The notes under the pieces are model-generated. The model had not been told where the DNA came from and searched no databases. It saw only the letters and a list, made by a program, of their open reading frames with translations. From Elmis aenea (taxonomy: Eukaryota; Arthropoda; Insecta; Coleoptera; Elmidae): 64,000 nucleotides of DNA. This document shows positions 28,201-43,200 of the stretch, in pieces; position 1 is the stretch's first letter, and every line of letters begins with the position of its first letter. The stretch spans positions 50,071,494-50,135,493 of the forward strand of contig OX393577.1 in NCBI GenBank assembly GCA_947652605.1, in the 5' to 3' direction. The position numbers and the translations under genes were made by a program.

Positions 28201-31200
28201 TATATTGATCAACAAAAAATACAAAACGATTGTACAAAAATTATAATTCAGAAACATTTCAAAATGCATTGTTAACTACAACATGGAATAACGAATCAAG
28301 TGATGTAAACGCTTTATCAACAACTTTGGTTAAGTGCATACGCGACATAGTTAACGATTTTTGTCCAGTAATCGAATTGCAAATTCCATCTTCACATTAT
28401 AATCATAAATGGTTCAATGCGGAAATACTAAATAAAATTAAATTAAGAGATGCGATGTATAAGGATGCTAGGATGCTACTACTAATAAAAATTTATGGAA
28501 GGATTACAAAAAACTACGCAATGAAGTTGTTAGCCTAATAAATCGAGAAAATGATAAATATTACAGGAAGATGATTGATAACAATAGCTATGATAGTGCA
28601 AAACTATGGAAAAATTTAAAAGAACTATTACCTGGCAACCGTAAAAATAACATACCTAGGGAAATAATCTTTGATCAAATTGGTTTAACAGATGAAATAG
28701 CTATTGCGGAAAAGTTTAATTATTACTTTATAAATAGTATTGATGAAATCGTAGAAGGTATTGACCATCATAAAAATCATAATAATGTTATTAATAAAAT
28801 AAACTACTACTATAACTTTTCGAAATTTCAACCCATAGACATGGCAGAATTAAACCAAGTTATCAAAAGTCTATCTATTACAGGACCAAATGAGGAAGGA
28901 ATATCATCTAAAGTATTTAAAGATTCAATGTGTGTAATAGGGAATAGGTTATTAGACATAATGAACTTGTCGCTGAGAAAAGGGATCTTCCCAGAAAACT
29001 GGAAAACATCAACTATTATACCTATTCAGAAAGTACCTAACACTAAATTATGTCAAAACTTTAGACCAATCAATACAGTGCCCGTTTACGAAAAAGTTTT
29101 AGAGCTAATTGTTAAAAGGCAAATCCCAGAATATTTACAGATTAATGATGTGATAGTGGATAACCAGTCGGGTTTTCGCAGTGGACATTCTTGTGAAACA
29201 GTGCTTCAGAATATTTGTGATTTGTGGTTTAGAAATATAGAAAATGGTGAAATAACACTAGCCGTATTTTTGGATTTTCGTAGAGCCTTTGAGACGATCA
29301 ATAGAGAATTATTAATAAAAAAATTAGAAAAAATAGGGATAAGTAAGGTAGCATTGTCTTGGTTTAAATCATACTTACAAAATAGACATCAAAAAGTTAA
29401 ATATAATAGAACTATATCATCTTGTTTAAAAACCACACATGGTGTACCACAAGGAACCGTTCTGGGTCCTCTGCTTTTTGTTGTTTATATAAACGATATG
29501 GTTAAATACGCCAAACATTGTGAAATAAAAATGTTTGCGGACGATACAATGTTGTTTGTTAGTGGATTTAAAACAAGTGAATTAGTAGATAAGATGAATT
29601 TAGATCTAAGTAATATTTATAAATGGCTATGCGATAATAATTTATGTATTAATGTTGATAAATCCAAATTCATGATTTTGGGAACTAAACACATTATCTA
29701 TAAAACAAATATTTATAATGCTAATCTGGATGTAAAAATTAGCAACGCTAATTTAGAAAGAGTAACCGAAATTAAATACCTTGGTGTTATATTAGATGAA
29801 AATTTAACGTTTAAGTTACACACAAAATACATGATGAACAAAATTTCCAAAAAGATTTTTCTCTTTAAAAGATGTAGCAAACACATGAGTATGTACACTA
29901 GAGTTTTACTGTATAAAACAATAATAGCTCCTCATTTTGAGTTTTGCGCTTCATTACTTATTAATTTAAATAAAAATGAACTTCAACAATTACAGAAATT
30001 GCAAAATCGCGCCATGCGCACTATTTTAAAGTGTCCAATTCTTTCCCCTATCAAGGTTATGTTAAATACACTTCAATTTATGAGTATTAATCAGAGAATA
30101 ATATTTAGAACATTAGAGCTAGTTTTAAAAATTAAACTACAAAAAACACCAAAATATCTGTATGAAAATGTAAAATTAGTCCATGAAATACACAGTTATA
30201 AAACTAGAAATAGGCTTGATTTCGTTATAGAGAAATGTACTAAAAGTCAAACTGCTCTTTCATTATTTTATCAAGGTTTTAAAATATTTAATAATATGCC
30301 GCATCAAGTCAAAATATGTAATAATTATAAGAAGGGTATTAAATTAATTAAGGAGTACGTAGTAAAACGCTATTAAACTGTTATCTTAGATACTTAGAAT
30401 TTAGAAGATTTTTAGATTTTTATTTTATTTCATTCTATTTTTATTATATTTACTATTACCTATGTAAATTATGTTACAATGTAATAGCAATTGCTAAATA
30501 AAGCTAACTTATTATTATTATTATTAAAAATACTATGAAAATAAAATTTTTAAATTGAACGTCAAATTTTATATACGGTCATAGTTTTCAATTCTTAACA
30601 ACTTTATTGTTTAAACTTCTTTGTAACTAAATAAGGGCTAATATTTTTAAAATCGCTAAAATCTAGTGCCATGAAGTTTTATTGGACATTTTTATTTTGA
30701 CTTTAGTTTTGGGACATGCACCAACTTATATAAGGAAAACAATTTTCTGAGAAATTAATCATGAGAATTTTTCCTCCATTTGATGCAGACATATAAGTGA
30801 TACAGTAGATTCTATTAATTAAAATAGCATAAAAACTGCAATAAAAATAAATGTATGTATGCATGTATGTTTGTATGGATGTTTGTCCTTTATGCATTCC
30901 TATACCATTCATCCGATCCTGACCAAATTTGGCACAGACAATCTATAGGACCATGGGAAGAAGATAGGCTATATAAGAATTCCCAGAAGTTCCAAAAATT
31001 CCCAAAAGAACCAAAATTCCCAAAAGATCCAAATATCACAAAAGTTTCAAAATTCTCAATAGATACAAAAATTCTCAATAGATACAAAAATTCCCAAAAG
31101 ATCCAAAATTCTCAAAAGGTCAAAAACGTCCACCGGGCGCGAGCGCGAAGCGCGAGTAGTCTGTGATTGATAAAAAAAATCACCGAGCGAAGCCGGGCCA

Positions 31201-34200
31201 CTACGCTGGTATAAAATAAAACAATACATTAAAATTATGCACGTACATTATTTTGCACTATCTCCTTTTTAAGACAGTTTTAAATTATTATACGAACACA
31301 ATAACATAAAGTGATAACATTTGTTTTTCCTCCGTTTATTTGTATTTATTGGTGCTTAATCAGTTGTTGTTTTTTATTTTTAAATCAAGTTGAATTGCAC
31401 AAGGAATGATCGAGTCATGTCAATTTTGAAACATTCACGAAACAATTAATTAATTAAAAAAAAATACCAGTGAAATAAAATAAAACATAAAGTAATTATT
31501 GTATAAACCAATTTTAAATAAATACTTTTTTATATGACTATCATAATTTTGATTGGACCATTGCATACACTAAACAATCACAAAATATAACGTTTGAACA
31601 AACCGGTAAATCAAAGTGCATATATGAATTTTTAATAGTAGAGCAGTTTCGACAATTATTATTTTGTAGGTATGCAAGTGTTATTTGACATGTTAATATA
31701 AATATATTAAAATACAAATCTGCACTTCAGTAAATCTGACGTAGTTTTGTTTAAAAACAACCAGATACTACATATTATGTAGTTTTTTATTTGAGCAAAA
31801 TGACTTGAATGAAAATTTTAATATTTTGACCCTGTTTTGCAAAGTTTTTTTTTGCTTTTATTAATTTATTTTATAGACAAATGCAATCAATTATTATAGT
31901 CATAATAAAATAATAATATTGAATTTCATAAGCAATAAACAGAAATTTCGCTGCGCAAATGGTTATAATATTTCATATATATGTGCATTTTTTACTTCCT
32001 TTGACAAGTAATAAATAAAGATTGATAGATAAAAAGATTGTTTTGACTTCATTTTGCACGAGAAGTAGAAAAAATAATTTAATACATTTTCTGTATAATG
32101 AAGCGCAAGTAATTCACAATGTATGTGCGAACATTGGTCACATTTGAGATGTATCATGATAGCAAAGCTTGTATCTGTTTGTTAGAATTACAAATGACAC
32201 GAATCTTTCGTCGATGTATAATATTACACATTCATTTACTTAATAGACGGTTACAAGTTTCAAAACTTGAACATGATTCCACAGTAAATCCCTTTGTGTG
32301 TGTTACCAAGTTCTGTATGAAGTAGCTGAAGGAGCTTTAAACATTTATTTATAAATTAAACAGTGTAGCCAGCCGTGAACAAAACACCTAAACCCTCACT
32401 CGAACAACAAAGAAACGGGCATTGTTCTTCTTTCTTGTGACCTTTTTTTACTTACTGTTAAACGTAATAAAGGCAAAGAATGTTACTGAAGTTTAATTTG
32501 ATTACAAGACACAACTGCAACAATGTATCAGTTTCAAACTTTATTGCAAAACCTATATGTTACGTGCCTTAAAATACATGTTAAAGTAAAATCGATTTTA
32601 GCATGTGTACTTGGACGAAAAAGCTTTTAAAACAACATTCCCGGGGCTAAGCTAAGTGTAGTGGTTTTATAAAATAATGTCTTATTGTATACAATTAATA
32701 TGGATAAACAAACGGATGGTGAGCATATTAATTTCTTTAGATTAGCACTAATATAAAATAACATAAGGGAAAGTTAAGAAGTACTGCACGGGTGTTTAAA
32801 GGCATCATGAGCGCAATTAACAGGGAGGTGCAAGGATGCATTTGCATCCCCCCAGTAAACAAGGGAAGTGAAACATGCTTGAAATATATGAGTGGATTAA
32901 ATAAATAAATAAATGAAGTAGTTATTCATATAGATGCGACATTGTCGTATAAAATTTATTAAATAAATATATAAAAATGAATGTATGTATGTTTGTATGG
33001 ATGTTTGTATGGATGTTTGTCCTTTATGCATTCCTATACCATTCATCCGATCCTGACCAAATTTGGCACAGACAATCTATAGGACCATGGAAAGAACATA
33101 GGCTATATGAGAATTCCCAAAAAAATCGTCCGGAAAAGATATTGAGGAAAACGTGCCAAAATCTTACACACAACATTTAAATCGGGTCGTCTGGAGCGAG
33201 AATTTCGTCAAAATTTGACAATTTGTCAATTCGACGTAACGTTTAAACGCTCGAACCTTCTACGCGCAAGCCGGGATCTAGCGGTGAAGGAGCCCCGAAG
33301 GGGCTCCGGAATCGCTAGTTAAATATAAAATGTATATTTATATAAAATTAAATAAAAAATACAAAAATTAAGTATTTTATTAATTTCGTTTGCACTTTCA
33401 AAGGTAAATTTCTGGTTGCGCCACTGAAAAGCGTGTTAAGTATAAACTATCTATGGTCTTTATTATTCCATTAAGTAAAATAAGGTTTTGATAGATTAAC
33501 ATACAAAAAAATTGTTGCCTAACACTTTTAAAAACTTAGAGACTTGTTTTAATTAACTCAAAGAAGAATAGTTTTGTTATAACTTTGTGGGCCTATTTCG
33601 AGATTTGTGTGGTTACAAGTTTTCTATTCAAAGCGTATTTGCATCATTAGTACTTGAGAACGTCTGGAAAACCAAACCAATATTTGTTATTTAAGGCCAC
33701 GCGATTTATTTATAAAACAAATTAAGTACTTCGAGGCAAGAAAATACATATGTCTTTTCACAGTGTGCAATATGCACTGTGCTTAATAAAACCAACAGTA
33801 CATCTTTTTTGATAACGTATAATAAATCATCGTATACAGAAAGAGGAACTAGTATTAAGTCATTTTGAACGATATATGAATTAAATGTTGACAGTTTGTC
33901 GTAGACGATTTCACACGCACTTTAAAAATTAAAAACGTAGTATTATGTATATCTCGGTTATTATCAGAGATAGAAAAAAACTATGACGTAGTCTCGATTT
34001 TTTTTTTGAGAGGAATCTATTGCCGTAAACAGATTTTTGATTTCTTTTTTAGTTTTCGAAATATAACCAGAAACCGATTTTGATATATTTTTAAAAATGT
34101 TAAATATCTCGCTTAAAGGAAAAGATGGAGAAAACATTTAAAGACATTTTTGGCATGGTTTTTTGTTCTTAAGATCAGGGGTTTGGAGAAGTCCAATTTT

Positions 34201-37200
34201 TTAATTGCTCCGCTCCAGCTCCGCTCCGGCATCAAAACGCCTGCTCCAGCTTCGCTCCAGCTACGCTATATTGTTAACATTTTTAAAAAAAGTTTTCTGA
34301 TTTAAAAAAAAAATTGATTTTAAAAACAAAGTTTTAATTTTATCGGATATGTAGAAGTTGGTCAAAAATAACAATAATATTTGGCCCTTACCAACAAGTG
34401 AAGTTAAATAAATGTTTGAAAAAACAGATTATTGATCTTCAAACGTTAAAAAAAAAGGGAAACAAAATGTTTTTTTTTTTAATTTTACATAAAAAATTGG
34501 AGCAGTGGAGCAATCAAAATTATTTGCTCCGGGCTCCGCTCCTGCTCCGGGCAAAAACCCACTGCTCCGTGCTCCAGCTCCGAGCTCCGCTCCAAACCCC
34601 TGCTTAAGATAGCGATATTCAATTTTTTTCTACTCATATAAATATCCATTATTACACCTAACTTTCTTATTTTAAATGGCAACCATAGTTGGCTTTGACA
34701 TAAATCGAAAGCTTACTTTTTGCGATTTTCTAAAATATATCTATAATTTGCTTATGGTTGCTATTTAAAATGAGTAAAAAAAATCGAATATCGCTTTCTT
34801 ATTAAGGACAAAAACCAATTCCAAAAATGTCTTTAATGTTTTTCTGTATCTTTTCGTTTAAGCGAGATATTTAACATTTTTGAAAATTGTCAAAAATCGG
34901 TTTTTGGTTATATTTTGAAAATTAAAAAAGATATCAAAAATCTGTTTACGGCAATAGATTCCTCCAAAACAAAAAGAGACTACGTCCTTACTTTTTTTCT
35001 ATCTCTGATAATAACCGAGATACCCTCCCTGTATGGGCATCGAAAATAGACCACCCTGTACATGAAAAATCTTTTTAATTCCAGCCAACACAACAAAAGT
35101 TAAGCTCTAGTTAATTCTATATAATAGGCTAGACTCCGAAACCAAAATTTGCACCCGAACTAGGGATGTAGGTACCCGTTAATCGGTAGATTATCAGTAA
35201 TCCACCGTATTGGCTCTTTTGCCGATTAATCGGTAATCGGTCTGTTGGCCGAATAATTGGTTTGCACTAATTTAATATACGCAAATTGATTATATGAAAA
35301 TAGTTTTGCTTCTTAATGTTACCCCAAGACTCTGGCTGCCTAATATCGCTATTTATTGATTTAAAAATCACTAAAATTAACTTAAGATTTTTAAAAACAA
35401 ACACATAATTTTTGAACTACTACAAATAAGAGGAAACACCTTGGATATTAAAACAAAAGTAAATAATTTAAGACACGTTTAAAGACTAATAAAATTATGT
35501 TTTCCTAATTTTCAAAGTAGATATAACCTTTTTCTTACATTTAAGATTTTAACAGTTTTGTCTAACTGTCTTATGCTTTTTATGAATAGCAGTAGGAAAC
35601 TTCTTAAAATTAAAATTAGATGATAATAAACAAAATTTAGTAATGCAATAATTATGCAATCCAATGGGGGTCCTACTTTTATCCCACAGAATTCGAAGCC
35701 AACCCTAAAGCTACTGAACTCAAATCCAACACGAATTAATTTTTTGAATTCGTGATCCGTAATGGTAACAATTTTGTTTAAATAACGAATAAATAACGTT
35801 TTAATAAATGTATAATCGAGTGTATAATATAATGAATATGTTCGTCGTTTACTGTATAGATGACAAAAATAATTACTACCGCGCAAATGCACATCGCTTC
35901 GAAAATAACCTTTGTTCGTGAATTCTACGATAAATATGATCTAAATAATATATTTGCTAAAATAGGATTCCGCCCAAAAATATTTTGCATTAGAGTTTCT
36001 AAGTTTGGAACAAAGGCTATCAAACGAATTATCAACTGCATCAACTAAAAACTAATATCAAAGTTTTTAAAAATTACTTTCTGAAAACAATTATCAGTTT
36101 TGTTTTTAAGATTTTTATTCTTTTAAACTCATAAAAATTTAATATGGCATACTTATAAACCAGCCTTTGGTAACTTCAATTATTATTTATAAAAATAATG
36201 AGTTCATTGCGATTGTCTTAAGTTTACTTTTCCGTTAAATAATTATTTCAGTTAATTTTTGAAAAATAAAAGCATCTCAACTATAAAAACGTCTTGAATT
36301 AGTAACGAACGTTCAAAATAACTATTTGCATTTCATTCCCTCGATATATACTTGCGTTCATAGTTTTCGTTTCAATTAAAACTATTTAAGTTGAGGTAAA
36401 TTATATCCGGTGTCTCTGCGAATGTGGATTGTAATAAGACTTAAAAGTACGAAGACACATAGACCTGAAGCTTAACGTTCGCACTAACGTAATAAATTTT
36501 AAGAGCAGCCGCCTTTCGTATGTAAAGCTACATACACTTGTGTGATATTTTAAAGTTCGTTCTACGAGAAATGTTTCCTATCTTACCAACTAGTCCCACT
36601 CGCTAGCATACAAATTGTACGTATGATATATCTCCCTGGCCGTGTGCCGTCTGTAGCTTGTAAAGCATGCGTATCTTGCAATGGCATGCACAGGCACTAT
36701 CCTAAAATTTTCTCGTCGTAAAGTTTCCTAACTTTAGCTGTGTAATTTAGGTTTTTATTCTAGTACACGGAGCTGTTCCGAATAATATACGATTTTGGGT
36801 GTTACAAGTAATGTTTATTGTTCGATATACGGAGTGCTGTGGGAATTATTGAACCAGTATATCGATAAACGTACTTTTTTCAAGTTTATTACATCGACTA
36901 CGACATTCTGCTAAAATTCAATTATTGCAATATGCCAGCGTTTCCCAAACTTTCGTGGCCCGGTTATGTTTATACTTCACCCTCGTGACCCACAAAAATT
37001 TTTATTGCCTATACTGACCTATCGGTAAAATAAAACAGATTTAAATCTACATACAGTTTTCATATATTATAATAAGGAAGCATTTACTCTTACAAAAATG
37101 TAAATAAATCAAACTAAAACCAAATGATTTGTTCAAGAAATAAATGTCAAGTTTTTGAGGATAGCGAAGTGAACAGTCAGTTTTTTTTAATTTCCACGGC

Positions 37201-40200
37201 ACTCTATTTGCTTTAATAACGATTTGAAGCAAAAATGTCGAATATCTCGAAAAGTATGAGTTTTGGGTATAGGACATACTTAACAAAAAATGAAGCTCTC
37301 TTAAAGACGAATTTGATGACACAAAAAAAAACAGGGGTTTGCATTTGAAAAAAATCGAGCTACGAGCTTTTGAAAATCATGGAAGTTGCCACCTATTTAT
37401 GAACACCCCTGTATGCGTGATTAATTTTTTTTCATATCGAGCGAATAGGCCAATGTTTTCTGCATGTCCATACCAAGTTACAACTCTATACTGCGAAATA
37501 AGTTCAGGAGAATTTTTTAAATAAAGACTTAATTAAAACCTTGAAAAATTTTGAAAATTAATTTTTTTTTACAGCGCCGTATAAAAACCTGTAGTATTTT
37601 ATATTGATGCAAAGCTAAAATTAAGGCGGTCAAAAATATTAAATAAAAAATGGGGTGTTGTATTTGAAATATAAAAGTTGCTATTGGTTCCAGAGAGGTG
37701 ACTCACCCTGTATTTTGGAAAATATTTTTATGGTGTTCGGAAGAGAAAACTGTATAAAATAGCGTTTGAATCAACTTTATATCTCAAGCTGTTTAGCCAC
37801 AATTGACCGATCCCGCACTAATGACTCACCCTGTATATAATTAATTAAACATCACTATTTAGCACTGATTTTTCAAAATTCCTAATCATTATATTTAATT
37901 TTTCAATTTAACAAAAATTCACCACTGAATTAAATATAAGTATTGGTTATTAAATTATTAGCACAAAACAGAAATAGCAGGTGAATATGTCATTAAATTC
38001 GATAATATGGTACATTTGATTTAAATCAAAAAAATCTGATTTAAATTAAATAAATCGATTTTTTTGATTAAAAAAAAATCATGATTTTTATCCACCCTGC
38101 TATGAACTCATACCATTCGCTTTTACGCCAGTTTCCAATTACTAACATTCCCGATTTTGGGACATCTTATTCGTTGTTACAACACTTTTGGGATAAATTT
38201 TAAGACTGGAGCCCATAGCACGCATAACAGTGTTTATTATAGGTGCAAACAATTTATTCATAATATCATTATTGCCCACACATGACGATTGTAGTGCATA
38301 CGTGCACCGATAAGTGAAACAAAAGGCAATGCTTTGCGATACGACCTTATTAATTTAACGACAACGGTATTGAACATAACATAACATTGTTTTATGTTGT
38401 TAAAGTATTACCAAAACAAGGAAATTTACAAAAGCCTATTTGCCCTATTAATTGAATTAATAAACGGTCTAACTTGAACTAATAAATCAATTAAGATTAT
38501 TTATTACTTACTATTATAACAGAATATATTATGGACAACTGTGGTTGCTCTATCGACGATAATTTAAGTTAGAATTAGTATTCTGCTGGCAAATTTGAAC
38601 TTGTTTGCTTTTGCACAGTTGATTTTATTGATTACTGACAAGCACACATGCAGCGTCGTCTCTTTTGTGAATAATAAGAATTTTTCGATTGCTATGAAAG
38701 CGGCAGATAAATCAAACTCACACGAAGATGTTTGAAAACCGTATTTTAATTCCATTTTAGATTTCTTTATTCATGAATATATCAAAGTGCGATATTACAT
38801 TGTTGCGCACTATTGTAAAATAGATACATTTAAACAAAAAAGCGCAATAACATACAATTATATTATCATAAAAATTTGCTAAATAAGGAGTATTATTATA
38901 ACTAATATTTCACAGCTGTTTTGACCAAATTAGTTTTCATTAGTAACGCCTAGCTGAAATGAACGTAGATCACTATAAGTGATTTAAATCTACAATCAAT
39001 ATTTTTGTTTACTTCTTTGAAACCAAATCGATTTCAGCATAAGGGATTTAAGAAATGAATTTTAGACCCGATAAAAAGTAAACATTTATTTTCACATAAA
39101 AGTGGCATTGGAGCCGAACATTCTTGTTCATCATATTTAGTTGTTTTAAGCACGGAGTTTGTTTTTTTAACTTTTACTTTCTGAGATTTCTTCGCCATAA
39201 CCTATATTCTATAGCACTGTGAACATTTTTAACAACTAAATATGGCAAAACATGGCTTATTTGTATTCAACAAAAATTATGTTTTAAAGAATTTCAGAAT
39301 AAAAAAGGTTATTGTAAAAAACAGGAATATTAAGTCCTATATTTTATAAAAATATGCGATTAAAGGTTTAGCTTTATTATCAATATTCAGGACATTCCAG
39401 AAATCATTATCACCTTGATTATTTATTTTGTTTTTCAAAATAACCGTAACGGTTTAAATTGTAGAAAAAACTGTACACAGTGACATTTAAATAGATTTAG
39501 GTTTTGGCCTATTTCACACAGACGCTGTTATTTTGTTTAAAATGGCTTGAGTAAGGTGTAAAGTCAAAATTACATAGAAAACATAACATATTTATAGCCA
39601 TTTACGCATTTTAAAAATGCAGGTAGGTGGTAGGGTATGATTTTATCGAGAAAAACGTTCGAGTTTGTAAGGTAGTTGGTCATGCACACATATTTTGATT
39701 TTGAAATGTAAATTAAGTGGTTAAATATAAATTACCTTTAAACTCTAAAAAATATCGTCTCTCAATATCACTCTTGATATAAAGTTATATTCATAAGGCA
39801 ACCTTTCAACACGAATATAAGTTACTAGTTAATTTACCCGGCGTTGCACGGGTGATGACAATTCTCTTTTTTAATCATAGACTATACTCGCGCTCCGCGC
39901 GCGCGCTGGGCGGACGTTCCCAGACATTTACGGCCGTTCTCGGTCGTTTCCGGCCGTTCTTTATGCGACGTTTAATTTGTTGGGTCCTAAATAGTAACTG
40001 TGCAAAATTTGGTCCCGATCGGTCAACGGACCTAGGATTCTATAGCGAACAAACACACAAACACACAAACACACAAACACACAAACAAACAAACAAACAA
40101 ACAAACAAACAAACAAACAAACAAACAAACAAACGAGCTCTTTTATATATATTTATATATGTATATAGATATACCTAGATAGATTACTTAATATTGTTAC

Positions 40201-43200
40201 ATTCTTCAGAAAATACTTTATTTAAATAACCGCATGTATCCTTCCATTTAAAAAAATTGACTTTCTATCATAAAACCGATTCTGCAACCTTCAAAGCCAA
40301 TTAAAGCAATGTCCATTAAAATTTACAAAAACGTTATTCGGGCACTTGTTCACATAATAAAGTTCAATTTATGGAGGTCATGGCACACTTAATAATACAA
40401 AAAAAATAATTTTCGTCCAAAAATTATTTAAGGTAATAAGAATTAACCAAAATAGTGCTGCCGTATCTAAAGTTTCTCTCTCTCTTTCCTAAAAATTAAA
40501 AATACACAGGGTATTCCTTTTAAAATAACAAAGTTAGGGTAGTTTTCGGCGAGACCGGAAGGATAACAATAGTGTACATATGTTAAAATAGCCTGTTTTG
40601 TTTAATACATATCATTATGTCTACAATTTCATTTAATTAAATACAAAAATAAAGAAAAAATAGAGGGTGTACCAGAACTCAGTTACACCCGGTATGTTGT
40701 GTTTTCTTCTAAAAGCAAACCAGATAATTAAGGTTACAATGGTCCCTCAGACAGGCTGTATAATAACATGGAAATTGATCAATTCGACTTTAGATCCAGT
40801 CAGTTATAATCAAGTAAAACGCAATTTCGTTAATCATTTACAAAGTGTTTTGTTTTATCTAACATCAGTTATCTAGAAAACGAGGTCATTTATTCAAGTT
40901 ATTTCTTATTTTAGGAAAATAATAGGTAAATGACAACAATGACTGATATCTCAATTGTTTACACGAACTGCATAATGCATTTTACTGTTTTGTAACAAGC
41001 GTTTGTTATCCGCAAGAATTTAAAACTAATAAAGTGAACACGCAATGAAATAATCATTATTCAAATGCTGTGCATTTTCAAATGTAACGAATGTCGCTAT
41101 TGCCAGTTAATTTATTCATTTTAAAACATTTCAAAGGTTTGCAATCCAAGTAAAAATAACAGCAAAAGTGCGTTATACAGCAAAAACTGAAACGCTAAAC
41201 TACTAAACTACTAAATAAATCAAACTGAGTACTCAAGAGGACTAACGTTTATCCTTTTATGTAGGGTTGCTAACCGTCCTCTAGGCGGCAGCGAAATCCT
41301 CTTTTTAAAAAACTCTTGTCTGCTAACGGAAACAGCATAAAATATATTCTTTAACGAAATGAAATCCTAAACAAAATTTATATACTTAAATAAACTAGTG
41401 ATCTCTATTTGTATTATTTTTTAAACATTTACATTTTTTTTTAGCAACAAAAGAGTTAGACACTACATCCACACCAGCTTTTTTTAAATTGTAAGTATCA
41501 TACAGGGTGATTCATAACTTGCAAAAAAATCAGTAGATGAATCCAAGGTTCATTTTTTGTTTATACGAAGGCCCCTGTTCAGTTTTTGATTAATATTGCA
41601 ATAATCCTTTTATACCGAGGGATGAAATTTGGAATGAGCTAGATCATTAGTACAGGATGGACCAAAATCAATTGTTGACCGTAATAGTTAGCGAAAATCT
41701 GATATCGGTCTCTTGGGCTATGCTTTTGAGAAAATAACGCCTGTGTAGTCCGATTTTTTATATCGCTATTTATTTTGGCACTACAGACGAAAAACGAAAT
41801 TTCATCCTTTTTGAAAATGTGCTCTTACTTCTTCATTTATTAAAATAGAACGAAATGTTTTGAAGGTTTTTTTATACAGGTTTTTATCTTTAATTTAAAA
41901 ACAAAGTTGCATTTTTTAATTGTAAGTAAACCTCTATTATTTTAAATGAAAACCCTAGTTGGCCATGTCTTATATAGTTTTATACATATGTAGGTAATAT
42001 GTTGCAAAAACTAACCGAAATATGGCCAATTTTGTAAAAATTACCTTATCAAAGTTTGCCATGATTTTGTAAACAAGTGATGTTTGCAATTAATAAACAA
42101 GTTAACGTCATTTCCAAGTAAATTTTTAAACTTTTAAACAAATCCGTGTGTTCTTTTGCATTTTAAATATTTTTTGTGGTATGTGATTATGGCTAAATTT
42201 TAACACTTTGAAAAGTTTGACATATTAGAAATTTACAATGTTAGTGCTAAAGACGCAGCAGCTGTTGCAGAATTTGCTTGGAAATGACATTTAGTTGTTT
42301 TTTAATTGCAAACATCACCTGTTTACGATAACCGTGGCAAACTTTGATAGTAAATTTTCACAAAATTAGCCATATCTCGGTTATCTATAATTATAAAAGA
42401 GCTTGTTTGTGTGTTTGTTTGTTCGCTATAGAATCCTAGGTCCGTTGACCGATCAAGACCAAATTTTGCACAGTTACTATTTAGGACCCAACGGATTAAA
42501 CGTCGTACAAAGAACGGCCGGGAACGCCCGCCGGGCGCGAGCGCGCAGCGCGAGTAGTCTGTGTTTATTAATCTGGGAGCATCCGCCGAGCTCGAGCGCG
42601 GAGCGCGAGTAGTCTGTGATTGATAAACGAGAATTGTAATCACCCGTGCAACGCCGGGTAAATCAGCTAGTCTATATCTTATCTATATATATATAAAAGA
42701 GCTTGTTTGTTTGTGTGTTTGTTTGTTCGCTATAGAATCCTAGGTCCGTTGACCAATCGGGACCAAATTTTGCACAGTTACTATTTAGGACTTAACGGAT
42801 TAAACGTCGTACAAAGAACGGCCGGAAACGCCCGCCGGGCGCGAGCGCGCAGCGCGAGTAGTCTGTGTTTGTTAATCTGGGAGCATCCGCCGAGCTCGAG
42901 CGCGGAGCGCGAGTAGTCTGTGATTGATAAACGAGAATTGTAATCACCCGTGCAACGCCGGGTAAATCAGCTAGTCTATATCTTATCTATATATATAAAA
43001 GAGCTTGTTTGTTTGTGTGTTTGTTTGTTCGCTATAGAATCCTAGGTCCGTTGACCGATCGGGACCAAATTTTGCACAGTTACTATTTAGGACCCAACGG
43101 ATTAAACGCCGTATAAAGAACGGCCGGGAACAGCCGGGAACGGCCGGAAACGTCTGGGAACGTCCGCCGAGCGCAGCGCGAGTAGTCTGTGATTGATAAT

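Larger units (their letters stand above)
27400..30526 (+). mobile_element. Non-LTR retrotransposon (CR1/Jockey-like group), 5'-truncated or degraded
   Basis: Carries endonuclease and reverse transcriptase on the plus strand. It ends with aaataaagc and a (TTA)n tail at 30509-30526, instead of long poly(A). The 5' boundary is not visible; no ORF1 is seen upstream. The insertion is in the same intron as many DNA elements and is antisense to the receptor gene. Confidence 0.85.

Noticed and set aside
40050..40132. Possible CRISPR-like or tandem array
   Set aside because: Units of 4-8 bp without spacers; a microsatellite in a Helitron in a eukaryotic genome.
42403..42916. Repeated 69-codon ORFs beginning MFVCLFVRYRILGP
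   Set aside because: They coincide with successive Helitron units and are translations of the repeat, not genes.
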